A stretch of 23,711 bases of DNA from CAYFSC01 sp964345695 (GTDB lineage: Bacteria > Bacteroidota > Rhodothermia > Rhodothermales > Salinibacteraceae): assembly GCA_964345695.1 (NCBI GenBank), contig CAYFSC010000029.1, positions 1 to 23,711 on the forward strand, given 5' to 3'. The notes below the pieces were generated by a model. That model had not been told where the DNA came from. It worked only from the letters and a program-made list of their open reading frames with translations, and made no database searches. Both the position numbers and the translations under genes were made by a program. Each line of letters opens with the position of its first letter. Position 1 is the stretch's first letter. Of the stretch, positions 1-5,157 are shown one piece after another.

Positions 1-32
1 TCTGTCACGACGTCCATGCAGATGGCGGCCAC

Positions 33-63
33 GGTGTCAGAACGTCGGTGGGCGGCTGACACC
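33..63. repeat. Perfect 8-bp inverted repeat upstream of hsp20
   Basis: GGTGTCAG (33-40) and CTGACACC (56-63) are perfect inverted copies separated by 15 bases. No T-run follows, so this is not a clear terminator of an upstream gene. It could be a protein-binding dyad or an RNA hairpin. It does not match the CIRCE or HAIR heat-shock operators. Function unknown. Confidence 0.45.
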
Positions 64-160
64 TCTGCAGAAGGCGGGGGGTCCTACGGACGCCTCGGTG
101 GGGCGCAGGCCGGCTGGAATGCGATTTGATACCGTAGGTGAGTGGAAATCAAGGAAGGAT

Positions 161-179
161 CGGGACGACAATCGTCCCG
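161..179. repeat. Hairpin in the hsp20 upstream region
   Basis: CGGGACGA (161-168) pairs perfectly with TCGTCCCG (172-179) across a 3-base CAA loop. It lies about 60 bases before the hsp20 start codon and has no T-tract, so it is more likely a leader hairpin or operator dyad than a terminator. Confidence 0.5.
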
Positions 180-190
180 GTCAGAAGCCA

Positions 191-212
191 TTCATGTTCG
201 CAAGAATGTGAA
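191..212 (+). promoter_or_regulatory. AU-rich leader hairpin with GNRA-type loop before hsp20
   Basis: As RNA, 191-199 pairs with 204-212 in nine consecutive pairs, two of which are G-U. A GCAA tetraloop (200-203) closes the stem. It ends 15 bases before the Shine-Dalgarno of the small heat-shock gene. The weak, U/A-rich stem is the kind that melts with temperature. However, it does not itself pair with the ribosome-binding site, so a thermosensor role is only a possibility. Confidence 0.4.
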
Positions 213-227
213 CCAGGTGAACGCGAA

Positions 228-235
228 GAGGTGAT
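228..235 (+). promoter_or_regulatory. Strong Shine-Dalgarno of hsp20
   Basis: GAGGTGAT lies five bases before the ATG at 241 and matches eight bases of the canonical 16S anti-Shine-Dalgarno complement. Most other starts in this window (metY, metX, bshB1, accB, gcvH) have pyrimidine-rich leaders without such a match, so this site stands out and fixes the hsp20 start. Confidence 0.7.
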
Positions 236-240
236 CGGCT

Positions 241-681
241 ATGACGAAGATGACGCGTAGAACACCGAATCGGACGCTTCGTGATCTGCAGCGCGAAGTG
301 GACGATATCTTCGACCGCTTCTTTGGACGCAGCGGCGGCGACGGATCCACGTCAGCCGTGTGGGCGCCGAGCACCGATCTGGTCGAGACGGATAACGCCT
401 ATCGCATCCATCTCGACGTGCCCGGCATGTCGAAGGAGGATATTACCATCAACCTCCAGAACAACACGCTGACGGTAAGCGGCAAGCGAACGGCCGAACA
501 GACCCACGAGGACGACGAATACGTTCGCGTGGAGCGCACCTTCGGCAACTTCCACCGCACGTTCACGCTGCCGGACGCCGTCGATGCGGAAAACATTGAA
601 GCCACCTACGAGAACGGCGTGCTAAATATCTCCGTGCCCAAGACGGAGCGGAGCGCGCGCCGTCAGATCGAGATCGAATAA
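241..681 (+). CDS. Small heat-shock protein, Hsp20/alpha-crystallin family
   Basis: This is a 146-residue, ATP-independent cytoplasmic holdase that binds unfolding proteins and passes them to ATP-dependent chaperones. The N-terminal arm (about residues 1-42) contains the amphipathic stretch DIFDRFFGR. The alpha-crystallin domain runs from about 43 to 140, beginning with the WAPSTDLVET region and ending with GVLNISVPK (126-134), the family signature. A short charged tail ends in IEIE. Length and architecture are normal for the bacterial class. The start is set by a strong Shine-Dalgarno five bases upstream. The gene appears monocistronic: a strong terminator follows at 744-779. The leader contains several hairpins. 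The family assignment is secure; which paralogue it is (hspA or ibpA type) cannot be told. Confidence 0.93.
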   Translation: MTKMTRRTPNRTLRDLQREVDDIFDRFFGRSGGDGSTSAVWAPSTDLVETDNAYRIHLDVPGMSKEDITINLQNNTLTVSGKRTAEQTHEDDEYVRVERTFGNFHRTFTLPDAVDAENIEATYENGVLNISVPKTERSARRQIEIE

Positions 682-743
682 CAATCTTGGTCTCGGGACT
701 TCATGACTTGCGCCGCGACCGGGTCTGAAGCGGACGCAAGCCG

Positions 744-779
744 GCCGCCGGAGGGAGCCCCCTCCTTCCGGCGGCTTTT
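744..779 (+). terminator. Rho-independent terminator after hsp20
   Basis: A 14-bp GC-rich stem (744-757 with 762-775, one G-T pair) with a CCCC loop is followed directly by TTTT. It is a textbook intrinsic terminator about 60 bases after the hsp20 stop codon. Confidence 0.9.
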
Positions 780-1107
780 CTATGTCGGGAAGCTCTTCTT
801 CACGGGATCGTAATGGAGGGCTGACATCATGGAGGGAGCCATAATGAAAGGGTGCGAAGCGCCCCCTAAAGCAGAGATCGACCGAACATCGGGGCTGCGG
901 CGGTAGGAGAAAGCGCTTCCGACCCACGGACCCACTCGGTTGCGGGACGTTTCCTCGCGTCAGGGTGTGACGATCCTGGTTCGTAGACGGCGGCGCCCGG
1001 AACCCGCTTCGACACGCTCCGTTGCGCCTGACCGATGAAACGATGTATCTAACATAGAGACGCGATGCGGCGGCCCGTCCTGCACGGACGAGGTCCGACC
1101 GGTACGT
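780..1107 (+). other. Intergenic stretch before the SAM riboswitch
   Basis: There is no convincing gene here. An ATG at 844 opens only a 20-codon frame. A possible promoter is TTGCGC (1022-1027) and TATCTA (1046-1051) with an 18-base spacer. That would start transcription about 55 bases before the riboswitch P1 helix. The match is modest and the promoter assignment is tentative. Confidence 0.35.
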
Positions 1108-1111
1108 GTCT

Positions 1112-1231
1112 CGCTCATCCAGAAGGACAGAGGGTGCAGGCCCGATGACGTCCTGGCAACCCCCGTCGCCGTCCCCCGGCGGCTGGAAGGTGCTACATCC
1201 TGCCTCGGCAGCCGCCGAGGGAAGATGAGCG
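1112..1231 (+). promoter_or_regulatory. SAM-I (S-box) riboswitch aptamer
   Basis: This is an S-adenosylmethionine-sensing leader. P1 is eight perfect pairs (CGCTCATC 1112-1119 with GATGAGCG 1224-1231). Conserved S-box core segments follow in order: the GATGA of the P2 region (1144-1148), the CCTGGCAACC segment (1152-1161), the AAGGTGCTA core (1187-1195) and then ATCCTGCC. P3 is GTCGCCG with CGGCGGC (1165-1171/1177-1183), and P4 is CCTCGGC with GCCGAGG (1203-1209/1214-1220). It precedes metY-metX, the expected target. High SAM should stabilise P1 and switch the genes off. Confidence 0.93.
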
Positions 1232-1260
1232 GAGGGGATCAGCTCACCGGCTGGTTTTTG

Positions 1261-1297
1261 AATCCTCTGCCGCGCTTCCGAACGGCGGAGGATTTTT
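1261..1297 (+). terminator. Riboswitch expression-platform terminator
   Basis: A 12-bp stem (1261-1272 with 1283-1294, one G-T pair) with a 10-base loop runs into TTTTT (1293-1297). A competing antiterminator is visible: 1229-1239 can pair with 1262-1273 with one bulged G. It uses the last bases of the P1 3' strand, so SAM-stabilised P1 and the antiterminator are mutually exclusive. This predicts transcription termination when SAM is abundant. Confidence 0.88.
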
Positions 1298-1407
1298 CTA
1301 TGGTTGAACCCGACCATTGTCTCCGCCGGTCGCGGCGCATACGTCTTCAGGGCGACCGTGCTTCTGGATGAGCCTCGCAGTCTTTTGACCTCATCCAACG
1401 ACCTCCC

Positions 1408-2784
1408 ATGAGCACGGACTCATCCACGCCCACAAGCAACGGCCACGCTGCCGACGCGTCCGACGTCCGGCCGCCGCTGCGCTACGAAAGCCTGCAGGTG
1501 CACGCCGGTCACGAGCCCGACGACGAGACGAACGCGCGGGCCGTCCCGATCTACGCCTCGACCTCGTTCACCTTCGACGATGCCGAGCACGGCGCCGACC
1601 TCTTTGCACTCAAGGAGTTCGGCAACATCTACTCGCGCATTATGAATCCCACGAACGACGCTTTCGAGAAGCGGGTGGCCGCGCTCGAAGGCGGGGTGGC
1701 CGCACTGGCGACTGCCAGTGGACAGTCGGCACAGCACCTGGCAGTGACAAACCTGGCCGAGGCCGGCGACAACCTCGTCGCATCCAGCCACCTGTATGGT
1801 GGCACCTACAACCAGTTCAAGAACACGCTGCCGCGTCTGGGCATCGACGTGACGTTTGCCGACGGTCCCGACGCCGACTCGGTCGCCGCGCTGATCGACG
1901 GCGACACGAAGGCCGTTTACGTCGAAACCATCTCGAACCCGCGCTTTAGCGTACCAGACTTCGAGCGGCTGGCCGACGTGGCCCACTCCAACGATATTCC
2001 CCTGCTCGTCGACAACACGTTCGGCGCCGCGGGCTACCTGTGCCGCCCCCTGGAGCACGGCGCCGACGTCGTGGTGCAGAGCGCCACGAAATGGATCGGT
2101 GGGCACGGCACGACCATCGGCGGTGTCATCGTGGACGGCGGCTCCTTCCCGTGGAATAATGGCAAGTTTCCGCGCTTCGACGAGCCGTCGCCCGCCTACC
2201 GCGGCCTCAACTTCTGGGAGACGTTCGGCCCGGACGGCGTTCTGAACGAGAACGTCGCCTACATCATGCGCGCTCGTGTCGAGGGCCTCCGCGATTACGG
2301 CCCGTCGCAAAACCCGTTTGGTTCGTTTCTGCTGCTTCAGGGCCTCGAAACGCTCAGTTTGCGCGTGCAGCGGAGCGTCGACAACGCGCTGGCTCTGGCG
2401 CAGTGGCTGCAAGAGCACGAGGCTGTCGCGTGGGTCAGCTACCCCGGCCTGGAGGATCACCCCTATCACGAGCGCGCCACTCGGTATCTTCGGAACGGCT
2501 ACGGGGCGGTGCTCGCCTTCGGTGTGAAGGGCGGAGCCGACGCGGGCCAGGCGTTCGTCGAGAACGTGGAACTGGCCTCGCACCTCGCCAACGTGGGCGA
2601 TGCCAAGACGCTCGTCATCCACCCGGCCTCCACGACGCACCAGCAGCTTACGGAGGAGGAGCAGGCCTCCAGCGGCGTCACGCCCGATCTCGTGCGCGTC
2701 TCCGTCGGCATCGAGCACATCGACGACATCAAGGCCGACATCGACGCGGCGCTGCAGGCCGCCAAGACGTCCGTCCCAGCGTAG
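1408..2784 (+). CDS. metY: O-acetylhomoserine (thiol)-lyase, PLP-dependent
   Basis: It makes homocysteine by direct sulfhydrylation, replacing the acyl group of O-acylhomoserine with sulfide in the cytoplasm. The 458-residue protein belongs to the Cys/Met-metabolism PLP family. The N-terminal segment has the family pattern YESLQVHAGHEPD, followed by YSRIMNPTND and a glycine-rich PLP phosphate-binding part (ATASGQSAQH). The Schiff-base lysine is K228 in SATKWIGGHG, and the C-terminal domain contains VIHPASTTHQQL, typical of MetY/MetB relatives. The sequence around WNNGKFPRFDEPSPAYRG favours MetY over cystathionine gamma-synthase. The first ~20 residues are a low-complexity extension. It lies behind the SAM riboswitch and is followed by metX. 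Confidence 0.95.
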   Translation: MSTDSSTPTSNGHAADASDVRPPLRYESLQVHAGHEPDDETNARAVPIYASTSFTFDDAEHGADLFALKEFGNIYSRIMNPTNDAFEKRVAALEGGVAALATASGQSAQHLAVTNLAEAGDNLVASSHLYGGTYNQFKNTLPRLGIDVTFADGPDADSVAALIDGDTKAVYVETISNPRFSVPDFERLADVAHSNDIPLLVDNTFGAAGYLCRPLEHGADVVVQSATKWIGGHGTTIGGVIVDGGSFPWNNGKFPRFDEPSPAYRGLNFWETFGPDGVLNENVAYIMRARVEGLRDYGPSQNPFGSFLLLQGLETLSLRVQRSVDNALALAQWLQEHEAVAWVSYPGLEDHPYHERATRYLRNGYGAVLAFGVKGGADAGQAFVENVELASHLANVGDAKTLVIHPASTTHQQLTEEEQASSGVTPDLVRVSVGIEHIDDIKADIDAALQAAKTSVPA

Positions 2785-2798
2785 ACGAAAGGGAGAAA

Positions 2799-2859
2799 GA
2801 GAGCAGGAGAATGGGAGCTCTTCAGGAGCAGAATCGCGACCCCCATTCTTTCTGCTCTC
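2799..2859 (+). repeat. Large purine/pyrimidine hairpin between metY and metX
   Basis: GAGAGCAG (2799-2806) and AGAATGGG (2808-2815) pair with CCCATTCT (2842-2849) and CTGCTCTC (2852-2859). The result is a 16-bp stem interrupted by one bulge (G against TT). A small inner hairpin (GCTC 2817-2820 with GAGC 2826-2829) sits in the loop. The left flank is almost pure purine and the right flank almost pure pyrimidine (to about 2883). No U-tract follows the stem as a terminator would need; the downstream tract is C/T mixed. A role in mRNA stability, attenuation or processing is possible but unproven. Confidence 0.6.
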
Positions 2860-2895
2860 CTCCTCCCCCTTCCCCTTTCCCTCGTTCCCAACGAT

Positions 2896-3969
2896 ATGCC
2901 AACCGCAACATTCGACCAACACGAACTGGAGTCCGGCGTCGTTCTGCGCGAGGTGCCGGTGCAGTACCAAACGTGGGGCACCCTGAACGACGACGGGACG
3001 AACGCCATCGTCGTATGCCATGCGCTCACCGGCCGCACAGACGTAGCCGAATGGTGGGACCCGCTCCTCGGGCCGGGTCGCGCGCTCGACACCGACCGGG
3101 CGTTCGTCGTCTGCATGAACATACCCGGGTCGCCCTACGGCAGCATCTCGCCCCTCTCCACCAACCCAGAGACCGGCGCCCCGTACGGCGCCGATTTCCC
3201 GTCCATCACGCCGCGCGATACGGTGCGCCTGCACCGGCGTCTGCTGTGGCGTCTGGGCGTAGAGCAGGTGGCTGCCGCCATCGGCGGCTCGATGGGCGGC
3301 ATGCACGTGCTGGAATGGGCCTTCTACCGCGGGTTCGTGCGTGCCATCGTGCCGATCGCCGTCGGAGGGCGCCACTCGCCGTGGCAGATCGGGTGGAGCG
3401 AGGCGCAGCGGCAGGCCATCTACAGCGACCCGCGGTGGCAGAACGGCGACTACGACCCGGACGACCCGCCCACCGGCGGACTCGCCGCGGCCCGCATGAT
3501 GGCGATGGTCTCGTACCGCTCGCGCGCCTCGTTCGAAGAGCGCTTCGGGCGCCAGCGTCAGCCCGAAAACGGCACCCCGCACCCGGGCGGACCGCCGTTT
3601 GCAGTGGAAAGCTATCTGCGCTACCAAGGCGATAAGCTCGTCGACCGCTTCGACGCCAATTGCTACGTGTCGCTCACGCAGCAGATGGACGCGCACGACG
3701 TTTCGCGCAACCGGGGTGCCTACGACGCGGTGCTCCGCTCCATCGAGCAACCTGCGCTCGTGATCGGCATCGACTCGGACGTGCTGTATCCGCTCGCCGA
3801 ACAGGAGGAACTGGTCGACCGGCTGCCCGATGCGACGCTGGAGGTGCTGCACGCTCCGCATGGGCACGACAGCTTCCTGATCGAGCACGCCGCACTGGCG
3901 GATCTTCTCACTCCATGGCTGAAGACGCACGCTCCGCTGCCACGGGGCACCCCCTCGGTGCAGACATGA
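2896..3969 (+). CDS. metX: Homoserine O-acyltransferase, alpha/beta-hydrolase fold
   Basis: It transfers an acyl group (normally acetyl, from acetyl-CoA) to the hydroxyl of homoserine, supplying the substrate of the adjacent MetY. The 357-residue cytoplasmic enzyme shows the MetX signature: HALTG (42-46), nucleophile S132 in GGSMGGMHVLEW, aspartate D295 in IDSDVLYP and histidine H324 in GHDSF. These form a complete Ser-Asp-His triad, and the length is normal. The ATG at 2896 has no Shine-Dalgarno; a C/T-rich tract precedes it. It lies 111 bases after metY, so co-transcription under the riboswitch is likely. Whether it uses acetyl- or succinyl-CoA cannot be decided from family membership alone. 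Confidence 0.94.
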   Translation: MPTATFDQHELESGVVLREVPVQYQTWGTLNDDGTNAIVVCHALTGRTDVAEWWDPLLGPGRALDTDRAFVVCMNIPGSPYGSISPLSTNPETGAPYGADFPSITPRDTVRLHRRLLWRLGVEQVAAAIGGSMGGMHVLEWAFYRGFVRAIVPIAVGGRHSPWQIGWSEAQRQAIYSDPRWQNGDYDPDDPPTGGLAAARMMAMVSYRSRASFEERFGRQRQPENGTPHPGGPPFAVESYLRYQGDKLVDRFDANCYVSLTQQMDAHDVSRNRGAYDAVLRSIEQPALVIGIDSDVLYPLAEQEELVDRLPDATLEVLHAPHGHDSFLIEHAALADLLTPWLKTHAPLPRGTPSVQT

Positions 3970-4046
3970 TGGACCATGATGGACGAGTCGCGGTCGTCCG
4001 GCCCGGCCTCCGGAAGGCCGCGGTGCCGCAGACCTCCGTTCAATGC

Positions 4047-4084
4047 AAAAAAGCCGACCCGTCGTCGACAGACGGGCCGGCTTT
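4047..4084. terminator. Bidirectional terminator after metX
   Basis: AAAGCCG-CCCGTC (4050-4063) pairs with GACGGG-CGGCTTT (4071-4084) with one A-C mismatch and a 7-base loop. On the + strand the stem ends in TTT. On the minus strand it ends in six T (A-run at 4047-4052), a better terminator. It therefore sits between metX and converging minus-strand transcription. Confidence 0.8.
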
Positions 4085-4119
4085 CGGGCTCGGAAATAGA
4101 AGGAGTCAAGGGCATGGGC

Positions 4120-4284
4120 TCACTGCTTCCGGTGCGAGTCGTCTCGTGAGGCGTCGGAAGCCTCCTCCGACGATGCGTTGCGCCCAGCGCTCCGGCCGCG
4201 ATACCACGTCCGGAACGGACGACGAGGACGTCGGCAGCTCGTGGTGAGCTTCCGCGCTCCTTTTCTGTTCTGACTGTTAAACAT
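4120..4284 (-). CDS. Small Arg-rich protein of unknown function
   Basis: A 54-codon minus-strand frame starts at the ATG at 4284-4282 and stops at 4120. The product has about 12 Arg and 3 Lys against 5 acidic residues. It has a strongly basic first two-thirds (CRRPRRPFRTWYRGR) and a Ser/Asp/Glu-rich tail. Support comes mainly from context: the stop codon lies 36 bases before a stem with a six-T run in the minus direction, exactly where a terminator for this gene would be. No Shine-Dalgarno is obvious, and the sequence just upstream is AT-rich for this genome (4265-4325). I do not recognise the family. A nucleic-acid-binding or ribosome-associated role would be a guess. It may be a spurious ORF. 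Confidence 0.35.
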   Translation of the reverse strand: MFNSQNRKGARKLTTSCRRPRRPFRTWYRGRSAGRNASSEEASDASRDDSHRKQ

Positions 4285-4567
4285 ATATTGCGTGTTCGAT
4301 TTCTGTTTTAAAGAGCATATGCGCAGTGCAAAAGATGGCCGGGAGAAGCTCCTTGCCATCCGTTCGCCTGTACGAACACGTGCATGCTCTTCTCCCCGTC
4401 TGCGGCGCCTGATCACGTATTCGGACGGCTTTGACCATACGTTCGCACCGCGTTTGCACAACGCACATCGTCTCTTCGTCGATGTGAACAACAGGTCTTG
4501 CCGCAAAATATCGAAGCGCTTTCAGCATGCAATTCCTTGAGTCGAGGGTTCCTGGTCCCAGAAGAGG
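4285..4567. other. Intergenic region without a supported gene
   Basis: There are short open frames on both strands, but none with coding-like composition. The 4265-4325 part is AT-rich and could hold the promoter of the minus-strand small ORF. I see no clear promoter pair or terminator for the CoA-binding gene that ends at 4568. Confidence 0.4.
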
Positions 4568-4999
4568 TCAGGTGCAGTGGCGGTGGTGCTCGACCTTGAT
4601 GCACCGGTTCCGGACGTAGGGCAGGCCGGCCTCGTCGGCGACCCTGGTGGCCTCCGGGCTCGACACGCCAATCTGCGTCCAGATCACGGGTCGTTCGCCC
4701 GTCGCCTCCGTGCGTTCGACGGCGCTGCGCACCATGTCGGCCGTGTGCTCCGGACGACGGAAGATGTCCACGATGTCCAGGGGAACGTCGGACGGAATGC
4801 TCGGCAGGTCGGGGTAACAGGTCGCCCCCAGAATCTCGTCGTAGTTCGGGTTGACGGGCACCATGCGGTAGCCATGCTCCTGGAGATATTTTGCGATCTG
4901 GTGGCTGGTCCGCGTGGGACGAGCGGAGCAGCCCACCACGGCGACGACGGAGGCATCGCTCAGGATCTGCGCGAGGTCGGAGGAGGAAGGATCCGGCAT
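4568..4999 (-). CDS. CoA-binding-domain protein, YccU-like
   Basis: A 143-residue single-domain protein with a Rossmann-like CoA-binding fold. The N-terminal motif VAVVGCSARPTRTSHQIAKYL is followed by GYRMVPVNPNYDEILG, then VDIFRRPEH, then IWTQIGVSSPEA, ending with the RCIKVEH signature. These blocks in this order define the family related to the CoA-binding domain of succinyl-CoA synthetase. The family is conserved in bacteria with no settled role, and CoA binding is inferred from fold. I chose the ATG at 4999 over one at 5065, because the extra 22 residues are unlike the family and would run into the divergent leuS leader. Transcribed divergently from leuS. Confidence 0.88.
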   Translation of the reverse strand: MPDPSSSDLAQILSDASVVAVVGCSARPTRTSHQIAKYLQEHGYRMVPVNPNYDEILGATCYPDLPSIPSDVPLDIVDIFRRPEHTADMVRSAVERTEATGERPVIWTQIGVSSPEATRVADEAGLPYVRNRCIKVEHHRHCT

Positions 5000-5157
5000 G
5001 AGTCGGTTGAAATTGAGTGAAAGGATTGGGGGAGGGAGCGCGCATTGGTACGTTACGCATGCCACGGTGAACGTTCTCCGGACCCGGAGGTATCGTGTTG
5101 AGCCCGGCTTTTACCGTGGCACCCGCATTCGCTCCTCGTCCCAACGCCGCGTCGCCC

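Noticed and set aside
844..906. 20-codon ORF with a GGAGGG upstream, before the riboswitch
   Set aside because: Too short, no recognisable product, and separated from metY by a complete riboswitch, so a leader-peptide role is unlikely.
1420..3930. Very long minus-strand open frame opposite metY and metX
   Set aside because: It lies antisense to two genes with clear catalytic motifs, and its product is low-complexity and Arg/Val/His-rich. This is a GC-rich shadow frame.
4292..4540. 82-codon + strand ORF between metX and the CoA-binding gene
   Set aside because: No ribosome-binding site, no recognisable domain and a non-coding-like composition; overlaps the AT-rich putative promoter region.
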